From: Daphnia carinata
Lineage: Eukaryota; Arthropoda; Branchiopoda; Diplostraca; Daphniidae
NCBI RefSeq assembly: GCF_022539665.2
Contig: NC_081331.1
Location: forward strand, 11,936,638 to 12,000,637
Reading direction: 5' to 3'
Length of the DNA: 64,000 nucleotides
The notes beneath the pieces were generated by a model. That model did not search any database. It saw only the letters and a list, made by a program, of their open reading frames with translations, and was not told the DNA's origin. A program made the position numbers and the translations under genes. This document shows, one piece after another, positions 1 to 20,200 of this stretch (the first letter of the stretch is position 1; each line of letters begins with the position of its first letter).

Positions 1-148
1 ACCAATTGGCCTTATGGTTAAACGTAAAAAACGATAAAATCAGGAAAGTCGGGCTTATTTATTAGTCGGGCTTACTCATTAGTCGGGCTTAAATTTTTTT
101 CTACAAAACCTGATAACTCGTCGGAAATGTTTGAATATCACAGGATAT
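1..148 (+). repeat. Left part of dispersed AT-rich repeat, interrupted by the palindromic element
   Basis: Carries the 11-mer AGTCGGGCTTA three times (47-57, 64-74, 81-91) followed by a T-rich run and a segment ending CACAGGATAT. The same order of segments recurs at about 10,840-10,995, where the sequence after CACAGGATAT runs on without interruption into a CAAAATTG segment. Here that continuation is found only after position 5164, so this block and 5165 onward are two halves of one repeat copy. Confidence 0.75.
143..148. repeat. Target-site duplication GGATAT (left copy)
   Basis: GGATAT sits directly outside the left end of the 5-kb inverted-repeat element (which starts TATGGCAATCC) and recurs directly outside its right end at 5159-5164. 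The uninterrupted repeat copy near 10,975 has a single CACAGGATAT at the equivalent place, as expected for an empty site. Confidence 0.7.
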
Positions 149-357
149 TATGGCAATCCGTTTTACACAAAAAAAAAAAAAATATTTCGCCAAAAAAAAA
201 AAAAAATCACAATTTTTTCTTTTTTTCCGACACGTAGCCATCTACCGCTTAGACTCGTTATTACTGGCATAGGCAATTTCAGTCCATTGGATGCCATTCG
301 CAGTTAGTTCAGTAACGTGGATGGAGAATAACGCGTGGCTGGAGGAACAATTGAAAA

Positions 358-934
358 ATGGATAAGATAATACAACAAAAGGATGGTAAGTATAAACATT
401 ATTATATTGGTTTTCAATTATTAATTATTGTTTATTAGATCAAATTATGAAGCTGTAGGCCCAATTATTGGAACAACCCAAAATATTAGATAACAGCAAA
501 GCTAAGGATGGTAAGGCCTAATATGTAATGATTCTATTTATTTGCTTTTATTCATTTGTGTTTTGTAGCTCAAATTTTGAGTCTACAAGCTCAGCTAGGA
601 GAAAAGAACAAATTGGAACGGAACAGTTTCCAAACAGTGAAGGAGGTTTTTCAAAACTCTTCCCTAACTGAACGTGAGGATGAGTTGGCATTAGGCGAAC
701 ACAGTCAGGTACCTAAACGTTTCAAATAAGAATTCAAAATAAGTATAGAATTTTAACAAACAATTATTTATTGTTTAGTTATTCAGTCTACCACCTGACA
801 GTGTGTTAAAGTTAAATTCTGTTAGTGCTGCAGTAAAAGAATTGTTAGTAATAAGTCCATGCAGCGAAGGAAGTGAACAATTGTGGGACCGTATTTGGGC
901 TGAAAATGGGTGTGGTACGGAAACCCAGAAATAG
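358..934 (+). pseudogene. Four-exon mini-gene remnant in the left arm (unknown protein)
   Basis: Four candidate coding blocks, 358-385, 439-510, 569-708 and 779-934, are joined by three introns of 53, 58 and 70 nt, all with GT and AG ends and in compatible phases; they sum to 396 nt (131 codons plus TAG). The second block is exactly 72 nt (24 codons) and resembles the start of the third (QIMKL-x-AQLLEQ against QILSLQAQLGEK), suggesting exon duplication. It carries one in-frame TAG where the third block has a Gln codon. Because the block keeps phase, skipping it leaves an open frame. The predicted peptide is hydrophilic, Q/E/K-rich at its start and coiled-coil-like; I recognise no family. Intact splice signals suggest recent coding activity; the stop suggests a decayed or alternatively spliced gene. 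Confidence 0.45.
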
Positions 935-1195
935 CATGAGTTCAACATAAAACATGAATTAGGTACTTTTCGGTTTTTTGTCTATTGAAAAAGTATTTTT
1001 AATGCTATTATTTTGCATTCACAGAATATTAGTGGGGGATCAAGTCAAGTCTGAAAGTGTTACAGGATGGAAGAGTGAGCCTACAGTTGAAAAACACTGA
1101 AAGTGCATTACCATTAAGGTATGAGGTAAAGTAATAGAGTATGCAAATTGTCTAATGAGAAGTACCATCTTGTGTGAATGAATCCTGTGTAACAG

Positions 1196-1368
1196 CAATC
1201 CTTTATAGTTCTGTCACAGCTAGAAGCCTCAAATAATTCTGCCTCTCTTGCTAAAGAACAACTTGTCCTTTACATTCAGAGTGTTGGTGAAGCTAGGTAC
1301 TTAAATGGCCCTAAAGATGTTTCATTTCGTTGGCATTGCAGCGATGAACATCATACATGGACTTTTTA
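1196..1368 (+). pseudogene. Unidentified open coding fragment in the left arm
   Basis: An open frame follows a possible splice acceptor near 1195 and ends at a TAG near 1366-1368. It reads through residues such as LAKEQLVLYIQSVGEA and FRWHCSDEHHTWTF. Base composition looks coding (few stops, mixed residues with Trp, Cys and His), and it is mirrored in the right arm near 3940-4110. No family was recognised. It could be the last exon of a longer gene carried by the element. Confidence 0.3.
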
Positions 1369-1885
1369 GGTATGAAAGGAATTTTCTTGAAAATATTTTG
1401 AATTTATGACAAAGCATTTCTCCTCCTTTTTGCCAACCATGTCTAATCTACAAAAAAAAATTATCCAATAGGAAAGGATTTTCAGCATACTGGGAACACA
1501 ACTATCAACAATGCAACATTCTACGGGTGTTATTTTATCATTCAAGAGCCTTGTACAATGATTTTCATCTACAATTTGTATGGCCTTTCCCAAGCTTCTG
1601 TCAGAAGTTGAATCTATGAGTCATGTAAGTCACATGAGCAACAATTGAGATGCTTAATGGTGTTGTTTTTCTTTTCTCAGTGTAGGTTAATAGTAACATT
1701 GGATCTGAAAAAATTCGTGGTTGGGGCATGACACTGAATAAATTGTAATGATTGGATGGATGACATGATATTTCTATACTTCATTCGGATTCCCGAAACG
1801 GTATTTTATATTTAAAAAATTGAAGTGCATATCTGGGCTCCCTTCCTTTCCGTAGCCCCGTTTCCCCTTGACTCGTAATAAGCCC

Positions 1886-2198
1886 GTAGGGGGTCATGCC
1901 CCTACTGTACGGTATATATAAAAACAACATATACCGAGGTTTGGAGGGCTCTGGCCGGAAAGGGGACGTGGGGTGCCGCTTAGTCCGATGATGTGTTCAC
2001 GGAGGGCGATGTGGCTACCCACAAATCCGAACTAAAGGTTAATCGCTCCTGTAAAAATGTTCCAAATCTTCAGCTCTTCTTCCGGCTTCTCTTAGCCAAT
2101 CACCGGGTAATCTCCCCGGTGGGTCAACAAAGCAGTGTCTCCCCCTGCCTGGGTTGACGGCAACTTTTGAAAGGGATATTGTGCCCTTTTAAAGTTGC
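1886..2198 (+). other. GC-rich island of consecutive hairpins (possible structured RNA or element control region)
   Basis: Consecutive perfect or near-perfect stems in otherwise AT-rich DNA: GTAGGGG/CCCCTAC (1886-1905); CGGTATAT/ATATACCG (1910-1936, overlapping a TATATATAAAAA box); GGCT/AGCC (2084-2097); CACCGGG/CCCGGTG (2101-2121); GTCAAC/GTTGAC (2123-2158), enclosing GCAG/CTGC; and a long stem 2160-2175 with 2184-2198, GCAACTTT against AAAGTTGC. The same array is mirrored at about 3108-3422. A structured RNA, a promoter, or transposition signals are all possible. Confidence 0.5.
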
Positions 2199-2393
2199 AA
2201 AAATAATTGTATGTGCAGAGAATTGTCAATAAAATTTTTTTTATAAAATATTTTTTGGAAAATTTGTTTCTTTCATTGTCTGTTCACACATTACATTTAT
2301 CAACTTTTTTTTATTTGCTTTGCTTTATTTGTTTTTGTAACTTTCTATGGTAAGCATTGCTTCCATTGGTTTATCGTTTATCTGTAAGCATTC

Positions 2394-2466
2394 TATTATT
2401 ATCCAGGGATCGAACCCTGGATGTTCGGCATACCGCGCCGATGCTCTACCAATGAGCCATAAATCA
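2394..2466 (-). tRNA. tRNA-like sequence (pseudogene), loop of the palindrome
   Basis: On the minus strand the D arm (GCTC ATTGGTA GAGC), a perfect 5-bp anticodon stem (TCGGC/GCCGA) and a T arm (CCAGGG TTCGAT CCCTGG) are all present. The anticodon loop would read GGT but has C instead of U at position 33, the T loop is one base short, and the acceptor strands pair poorly. This is a tRNA-derived relic rather than a working gene. Confidence 0.5.
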
Positions 2467-2584
2467 TATGATGACAAATTGGCTTTTTTCTAGTCACTTG
2501 TAGACTTGCATTTACACTTAGAATAAAACTGAAATGCAATTCTGCAAAGTACTCTTCAACATTTACTCTACTTCACTTTTACAC

Positions 2585-2653
2585 ATCTACTGAGGTTTGA
2601 ACCCTGGGTAACAGGTATCGCAGTTAAAGTCTCTACCACAGAGCTAATACCCA
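2585..2653 (-). tRNA. Degenerate tRNA-like sequence, loop of the palindrome
   Basis: The minus strand has a box A-like TAGCTCTGTGGTAGAG and a box B-like GGTTCAAACCT at tRNA spacing. Anticodon and acceptor stems do not form properly. Relic of a tRNA or of a tRNA-derived SINE head. Confidence 0.35.
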
Positions 2654-2749
2654 TATGAAAGCAATAGAAAGATAAACATATAATTGTGAAAGACTGCATA
2701 AACATCCTAGACGATAACATATGAGATGCGATAATAAAATGTTTAGATA

Positions 2750-2822
2750 TATCTCGTGGCTCAATGTTAGAGCATCGGCGTTGCACGCTGAATGTCTGGG
2801 GATCGGTTCCCATACGAGTAAA
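2750..2822 (+). tRNA. Degenerate tRNA-Ala(TGC)-like sequence, loop of the palindrome
   Basis: Plus strand: D arm GCTC/GAGC, anticodon stem TCGGC/GCTGA with loop GTTGCAC (anticodon TGC, U33 and A37 correct), and a partly paired acceptor. The T arm is damaged (GGGGATCGGTTCCC, no TTCGA), so internal promoter box B is lost. Its D and anticodon arms resemble those of 2394-2466 on the other strand, so the two may be diverged inverted copies. Confidence 0.4.
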
Positions 2823-2910
2823 ACAAAATACAAAATTACTTCAAAAAATATCCAGATATTACACGTTGTTCCTTGAATCTAAGTTGAAGAATTCAAAGAG
2901 TGTAATAAAT

Positions 2911-5158
2911 AATAATTGAATGCTTACAGATAAACGATAAACCAATGGAAGCAATGCTTACCATAAAAAGTTACAAAAACAAATAAAGCAAAGCAAAAAA
3001 AAAAAGTTGATAAATGTAATGTGTGAACACAGACAATGAAAGAAACAAATTTTCCAAAAAATATTTTATAAAAAAAATTTTATTGACAATTCTCTGCACA
3101 TACAATTATTTTTGCAACTTTAAAAGGGCACAATATCCCTTTCAAAAGTTGCCGTCAACCCAGGCAGGGGGAGACACTGCCTTGTTGACCCACCGGGGAG
3201 ATTACCCGGTGATTGGCTAAGAGAAGCCGGAAGAAGAGCTGAAGATTTGGAACATTTTTACAGGAGCGATTAACCTTTAGTTCGGATTTGTGGGTAGCCA
3301 CGTCGCCCTCCGTGAACACATCATCGGACTAAGCGGCACCCCACGTCCCCTTTCCGGCCAGAGCCCTCCAAACCTCGGTATATGTTGTTTTTATATATAC
3401 CGTACAGTAGGGGCATGACCCCCTACGGGCTTATTACGAGTCAAGGGGAAACGGGGCTACGGAAAGGAAGGGAGCCCAGATATGCACTTCAATTTTTTAA
3501 ATATAAAATACCGTTTCGGGAATCCGAATGAAGTATAGAAATATCATGTCATCCATCCAATCATTACAATTTATTCAGTGTCATGCCCCAACCACGAATT
3601 TTTTCAGATCCAATGTTACTATTAACCTACACTGAGAAAAGAAAAACAACACCATTAAGCATCTCAATTGTTGCTCATGTGACTTACATGACTCATAGAT
3701 TCAACTTCTGACAGAAGCTTGGGAAAGGCCATACAAATTGTAGATGAAAATCATTGTACAAGGCTCTTGAATGATAAAATATCACCCGTAGAATGTTGCA
3801 TTGTTGATAGTTGTGTTCCCAGTATGCTGAAAATCCTTTCCTATTGGATAATTTTTTTTTGTAGATTAGACATGGTTGGCAAAAAGGAGGAGAAATGCTT
3901 TGTCATAAATTCAAAATATTTTCAAGAAAATTCCTTTCATACCTAAAAAGTCCATGTATGATGTTCATCGCTGCAATGCCAACGAAATGAAACATCTTTA
4001 GGGCCATTTAAGTACCTAGCTTCACCAACACTCTGAATGTAAAGGACAAGTTGTTCTTTAGCAAGAGAGGCAGAATTATTTTAGGCTTCTAGCTGTGACA
4101 GAACTATAAAGGATTGCTGTTACACAGGATTCATTCACACAAGATGGTACTTCTCATTAGACAATTTGCATACTCTATTACTTTACCTCATACCTTAATG
4201 GTAATGCACTTTCAGTGTTTTTCAACTGTAGGCTCACTCTTCCATCCTGTAACACTTTCAGACTTGACTTGATCCCCCACTAATATTCTGTGAATGCAAA
4301 ATAATAGCATTAAAAATACTTTTTCAATAGACAAAAAACCGAAAAGTACCTAATTCATGTTTTATGTTGAACTCATGCTATTTCTGGGTTTCCGTACCAC
4401 ACCCATTTTCAGCCCAAATACGGTCCCACAATTGTTCACTTCCTTCGCTGCATGGACTTATTACTAACAATTCTTTTACTGCAGCACTAACAGAATTTAA
4501 CTTTAACACACTGTCAGGTGGTAGACTGAATAACTAAACAATAAATAATTGTTTGTTAAAATTCTATACTTATTTTGAATTCTTATTTGAAACGTTTAGG
4601 TACCTGACTGTGTTCGCCTAATGCCAACTCATCCTCACGTTCAGTTAGGGAAGAGTTTTGAAAAACCTCCTTCACTGTTTGGAAACTGTTCCGTTCCAAT
4701 TTGTTCTTTTCTCCTAGCTGAGCTTGTAGACTCAAAATTTGAGCTACAAAACACAAATGAATAAAAGCAAATAAATAGAATCATTACATATTAGGCCTTA
4801 CCATCCTTAGCTTTGCTGTTATCTAATATTTTGGGTTGTTCCAATAATTGGGCCTACAGCTTCATAATTTGATCTAATAAACAATAATTAATAATTGAAA
4901 ACCAATATAATAATGTTTATACTTACCATCCTTTTGTTGTATTATCTTATCCATTTTTCAATTGTTCCTCCAGCCACGCGTTATTCTCTCATCCACGTTA
5001 CTGAACTAACTGCGAATGGCATCCAATGGACTGAAATTGCCTATGCCAGTAATAACGAGTCTAAGCGGTAGATGGCTACGTGTCGGAAAAAAAGAAAAAA
5101 GTGTGATTTTTTTTTTTTGTGAAATTTTTTTTTTTTTTGTGTAAAATGGATTGCCATA
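2911..5158 (-). repeat. Right arm of giant inverted repeat
   Basis: Mirror image of 149-2400. It carries the same mini-gene (minus strand here), the same in-frame stop, the same 75-codon open frame (3719-3946 plus, mirrored at 1366-1593 minus) and the same GC-rich hairpins. Transcription across both arms would give a very long double-stranded RNA. Confidence 0.85.
4378..4954 (-). pseudogene. Mirrored four-exon mini-gene remnant in the right arm
   Basis: Exact counterpart of 358-934 on the opposite strand, with the same total length (577 bp), the same splice borders and the same TAG in the 72-nt exon. The shared stop means the mutation predates the arm duplication or spread by conversion between the arms. 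Confidence 0.45.
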
Positions 5159-5164
5159 GGATAT
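5159..5164. repeat. Target-site duplication GGATAT (right copy)
   Basis: Abuts the right terminus (GGATTGCCATA) of the 5-kb element and matches 143-148 exactly. Confidence 0.7.
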
Positions 5165-5975
5165 GCCCCAAATTGAATGCTGATTCGGGGAAAATTGCTA
5201 TTTATTTCATGAAGTCAATCGTTTTTTAAATACACTGAATATTTAAACAATGCTAGCGCGCCTGTACGCTACAGCGCTAACGCGATGAAGCTGAAATCTA
5301 TCTTTTTTGTCCATTATTTTTGTAACGGCTGGTTTAACAAGAAAACCAATCACAGAATAAAAATCAGTGTTCAATTTTGATTATACCCTGTGATTTTTGT
5401 CGAATTCTAAGAGTTGTCGTTTTTGGCCGATTTTGACAAAAGTAGGAAGGCTATTGCCTTCTCACTTTTTCACTTTTGGCCAAAATTTAAATTTCACTTA
5501 AGATACACGATTCCGATTCAGAATTGAATGCTGATCACGGAAATCAAGTTTATTTTCCAATTGACCTTATGGTTTTTAAACTAAACGTAAAAAACGAAAA
5601 AATAAAGAAAAGTCGGGCTTAAACATTTTAATTGGAAGTCAAATATACTACAAAATTTGACATTATACAACTTCTTTAGTGTAAAGAGATTACCTAGTCG
5701 GGCTCAAAATTTTTTACTCCAAAAACTCAACACAAAATTGAATGCTGATTCCGAGAAAATTGCTATTTTTTTCACTTAATCGATTGTGCAATACCTCGAA
5801 TAATTGACACAATGCTAGCGCGCTAGTATGCTACAGCGCTAGCGCGATGAAGCAGAAATATGTCTTTTTTTGACTTAATTAAATACGTGGTATGTATATT
5901 TTTATGTGGTGGCATCGAGTAAATGGCTCATGTATTCTCGTCCAGGCGCTTGGAAACATTTAGCAATATCATTCT
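5165..5975 (+). repeat. Dispersed AT-rich repeat with an internal ~565-bp tandem unit
   Basis: The AATTGAATGCTGATTC segment followed by CAATGCTAGCGCGC and CTACAGCGCTA blocks occurs at about 5170-5310 and again at about 5734-5875, roughly 565 bp apart. Between them, 5320-5620 aligns with 10,655-10,910 (shared GCTGATCACGGAAATC and TTTTTAAACTAAACGT) and contains AGTCGGGCTTA at 5611-5621 and a variant at 5696-5705. The block ends with a segment (about 5905-5960) that recurs inverted at about 11,010-11,065. Confidence 0.7.
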
Positions 5976-6349
5976 AGGGAATATAATCAACCCGATTCAC
6001 TCCCTAACTAGGGCGAAATCCCGAGTCCCACTAAGTTGAATGTCAAGAGTTACGCAATTTAAAGATCAGTAGATGTTTTTATTACATGGACGTGGATGAC
6101 ATTAGTAACTAAATCTTACTAACATTCTATGTATTGGACGAATGTAATTCATCAAAATACTGGACGGGGAACAATGACTTTTCTTTTTCTTCCTATTGGC
6201 TTAAAATCAAACGCGATACTCATGACGTCGACGAGAGAGCTACATAGTTATATCATGGTGGATGATATTGGAATATATTTTTGCGTGCAATGGGTTGTAA
6301 CAAAAGAGAAGGCGAAGGCAAGATTTCCTAAGGAACTCGGTGGTTCTTT

Positions 6350-10319
<3,970 letters not shown>

Positions 10320-10654
10320 TTTTTACATCTACAATCAATGCATGAGGTAACAATTCACGGATGATAAAAAAACTAACAAAGGCTGGTATAATGTATTTGG
10401 TTTTTTACACTGTCGAGACTGAAGCTGTACTACTGGCCTAACGTCAGAGCAAACCAAACCAAAACATTAGACACGTGATGGTCCTCTCAAGAAGGAATTG
10501 GTAAACGGTGGACGTAGGCTGCGTGAATGACGACGGTAGTTTGTGGGAAGCCTCTGCGGACGTCATTTTGCGAACTATTTGGATTAGTTTATGGAAAACT
10601 ATAGTTTTTGAACTATAGATCAAAAACAAAAAATAAAGTTGGTGCACTGACGGT
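10320..10654. other. 5' flank of the NSMAF-like gene
   Basis: Non-repetitive upstream stretch of the minus-strand gene. A 40-codon open frame starting MTSAEASHKLPSS lies at about 10,441-10,563 on the minus strand. It could be an upstream exon or uORF, but no family was recognised and no splice link to NSMAF was established. Confidence 0.3.
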
Positions 10655-11068
10655 ATTTTTTGAACGGCTCGTTTCATGAGAAAACCAGTCATGGAATCAA
10701 AATCAGCGTTCAAGTTTATGAGTTTTTTCGAATTCAAGAGAAAACTATAGCCTTCTCACTTTTTCATTTTTGGACAAATTTTAAATTTGGCTTAAAATAC
10801 ATGATTTGGATTCAGAATTGAACGCTGATCACGGAAATCAAGTTTATTTTTCAATGGGCCTAATGGTTTTTAAACTAAACGTAAAAAACTAAAAAATAAG
10901 AAAAATCGGGCTTAATTATATGTTCGGTCTTAAAATCTTTTGCTCCAAAAACTGACATTCATCGGAATTGATGGAATGTCACAGGATATACTCAAAATTG
11001 TTTCCAAAAATGTTTCCAAGCGCCTGGACGAAAATACATGAGCCCTTTACACGATGCCACCACATTGT
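10655..11068 (+). repeat. Second copy of the dispersed AT-rich repeat (no palindrome inserted)
   Basis: Matches 5320-5620 and 1-148 in order: GAAAACCAG segment, GCTGATCACGGAAATCAAG, TTTTTAAACTAAACGT, a diverged ATCGGGCTTA motif, then TCACAGGATATACTCAAAATTG. This is the empty-site version of the position where the 5-kb element sits at 149-5158. It ends with GTTTCCAAGCGCCTGGACGA through GATGCCACC, which is inverted relative to 5905-5960. Confidence 0.7.
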
Positions 11069-17207
<6,139 letters not shown>

Positions 17208-20200
17208 ATGGACGGAATGGCGGCCATGGATCGCTTAGAGGATTCCATTACCAGTCATACTCTACAGTTGAAAGAGTTCCTCGAGAAAGCCAACATTACC
17301 GACGACGATCTGGATTATTTTTTCAACTACACAGTTGTGCTGGTCCAAAAAACGGAAACCGTCACGTCGTCAACGATTGCTGGGCTGGATAGCGATGTCT
17401 CTGCCAGCAACGAGCCTGACCCGATGGACGGCGCGTACACTGGTTGCGGAATGGGTCTGCACAAACCTTCCGTCCACCTGGTTCATGGTATTTTGAGCCT
17501 CATCATCTGTCTTGCCGGTTGTCTAGCCAACATCGTTAATATCGTCGTGTTGAGTCGTCGAGAACTGAGACGCAACGCAATCAACCGCATCCTCTGCAGC
17601 TTGGCCGTCGCCGATTTCCTGCTAATGCTCGAATACATCCCATTTGCCTGTCACATGTATCTTTTTCCTGGAAGATCTCTTCAAACTCGCTATTCGTATT
17701 CCTGGGCCGTCTTCGTTCTCTTTCACGCCCATTTCACGCTGGTAAGAATACCGTGTCTAGCCTGTACATTTATACACACTCACACACCGTGTTATCTTTA
17801 AAATGCCGATCCTATTGGCATCTTTTATCGTCCCTTTGCTCATAAGACATGAACTATTGATGCTGTAAGTCCCACAAACAAGATTCAATAGCGTCTCGAA
17901 CAAGGAACGGCTGTAATCGTTTTATTTCCTGTCCAGAAAGCTTTTTTTGCCCCCACAAATTGTTATCGGACTGAAAGAGTGGGAGCTACTCCAGATGGCA
18001 GACTGTGCTAAAAAAGCAGGCGCTGAAGACCTATTTACCACGTTTCTGAACGAACGTTTTCAACGTGAACTGCGTTTTCTGTGTACGTATTTTCAGAAAC
18101 GGTAGAACTCAATAACACTTCGACTCGTATAGAACTTTTTTTTTCCCCTGTAACGCCCATCCGTACACTGCCGGTATTGCCTAGAGTAACAGAAAGGAAG
18201 GGGTGGGAAAGAGCCCTTGCATGATTAGAATTGCTTTTTTTTTGCGTTGACGCTTCATGTTCGTTGTATATTTTTATAGGCGTTATATACGTTTCGTTTA
18301 TGTTATACGCAGCTATAGCGTCTATCCTTCTGCGTCAATATTTGAACGGCGTCAATCCACGAAGATTGCCTATTTCGACCGTCAAAAAAAGTTTTGTTCT
18401 TCTATGTACAGCTACCGCACTTGAGATTATCCAACTTTTTTTAGATGAAAAATTTGGGGATTTGTATGAAAGTTTACGTCGGTTAGACTACAAAGGAACA
18501 TGTAGAACTCTAGTTATGGGTTCAGTTGTGCCTATTACTCTTTATACATTGTTGAGATCGACACGAACGTCGATTTGCGATAGTCTCGACGGAATAAACA
18601 ATGAAAAACGAGCACACGCACCGTAACCAGTCGGAAACAACCTACGAAAAGGAGAAAAAAAGATCATTGAGCAAAAGTTCTTAGAAACAAAGGTTTTGTA
18701 TTTTGAAGTTCAGGAGTCACTTGAGGTCCGCCTTGTTTTTTCTGTTCCGTTAAATCGTTTTTACACGTCTCTCTCTTCGAATGCTTGGTGCAGCGGAGGA
18801 CGTGTAGTAGGTTCGAATCAAGATTCAACTTGGAGAGGCAGATTTCAATCAACCCGCCATTACTTATTCGGATTTTTCTTTTTTTTTTTTTTTTTGCTGA
18901 TTTGACAGTCCAAAGGCGAGAAGGAAAAAAAAAATACAAGGACAACCCTTTGTAGGCAAAAAAAAACAATTCTTATTCGACTCTAAGCTCAGTCACTTCT
19001 GCGTCAACCATTTCTCGATTTCGGCAGATCAAAGATTCACTCCTCTATCGGCTATATCGTCGGAGACGTAACGTTTCGTCTCAACTTTACAATACTAAAT
19101 TATGCTTTCCCCTGTGGCCAAGAACGTCCTATGGCCCGTTCCAGCTGTCGGCACATTTTTTTTTTTAACGCTATTTTCAAGTGCATTCAAGAAAATGGAT
19201 GTTTTCAGAATGAAATGCTGGAAAGAATTGTCTACAACGACAATTTTTTCTGAATCTTAAAGTCGACGCTGACACGGTGTTATTCAAAATCGAAGATAGG
19301 ACTCGCATACGTATATGTGCCACAATGGGATCTGTGCAGACACCATCTGACTGTGCTATGCAATCAACGAAGTAGACGTGGCTGAAATTTAGCAGAATCC
19401 AAGACAAAATTGACTAACAGACGGAATACTATGCTGGCCTATAGAAACGAACGAAACCTTTCTTTCTAACATCCGATTGCTACGCATTTACCAACAATAG
19501 TTGTGGCTTCACTTTTCATCGTATCATTCTGATATGTCATGTAATTTGTTCCATCACTTCACCCAATCTCATGGTTTTAACGACTCGTGCCTTTTATCTC
19601 CTTTTCACTGCAATCATCATGCGTTGATTTTCCCCAAATCTCTAGCGAATCATTAAGCTGTCGTGACGTTCAAGGAACAAAGAAAAACGAAGGTAAAGAC
19701 GGTCTACAGCTTTCATTGCGTTCTATGCATCAGCAATCAATCGAGGAGGAAATTCATTATAGATAATGATTTTTCTTCTCTTTACCAGAAAACTTGAATT
19801 GACAGCACAGTGCCATCTTAAAAGGAGTGAGCACGAAACGATGGCACAATCTCTTCGATAACGTCATATAATGATGCAACGTCAGTCAACGCAAGACTGC
19901 AGCGAATCCCCCCAACGCTTGTTTACCATATTGCATCGTTGAGCCAATAGCTGACATGCAAAAAAAAAAAAACAATCAAAACAATTCCACACAGTATTGA
20001 TTTAACTTTTTCACGAGTATTTCCCTACCTCTATCCCTATCCGATGAAGTGGCAAAAAAACAACAGGGAAAAACTTCAGAATAGTATACACAAAACCTTT
20101 GGTTCTATCTGGCTTTGCCAAAGTAAATAAGGCAATGCCGATGTAATCCTACCAACTACGGAGGATCGGCATGTACCGATGATACTCAAATGTAGCTAAT

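Larger units (their letters stand above)
149..2400 (+). repeat. Left arm of giant inverted repeat
   Basis: About 2.25 kb, near-identical in inverted orientation to 2911-5158. The inner end is around 2391-2400 (TCTGTAAGCATTC, mirrored at about 2919-2931). Observed differences include GATGTGG versus GACGTGG at the counterpart of 2009, CAAAGCAG versus CAAGGCAG near 2130, TTCTATGG versus TTTTTATGG near 2343 and one extra A in the right arm near the counterpart of 322. So few differences mean the two arms are young or kept alike by gene conversion. Confidence 0.85.
149..5158. mobile_element. 5.0-kb giant inverted-repeat (foldback-type) element, superfamily not identified
   Basis: The left arm, about 149-2400, reads as the reverse complement of the right arm, about 2911-5158, with only scattered single-base and homopolymer differences wherever I compared them. 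Both outer ends begin TATGGCAATCC when read inward and are bounded by the 6-bp direct repeat GGATAT, so the whole palindrome probably inserted as one unit into an older dispersed repeat. No transposase that I recognise is present. Each arm contains remains of a small spliced gene, an unidentified ORF and a GC-rich hairpin cluster; the ~510 bp loop contains three tRNA-like sequences. A 6-bp duplication is compatible with several DNA-transposon groups and does not settle the family. An inverted duplication or assembly artefact is the main alternative, but it would not predict the flanking 6-bp repeat. Confidence 0.75.

Noticed and set aside
1995-2025. GAGGGCGATGTGGCT in the palindrome arm resembles the 5' part of 7SK RNA
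   Set aside because: The match is about 15 bases with a mismatch, and no other 7SK landmark is present.
18231-18626. RCE1-like CAAX protease N-terminus
   Set aside because: Only a loose hydrophobic pattern is shared; no catalytic motif is present.
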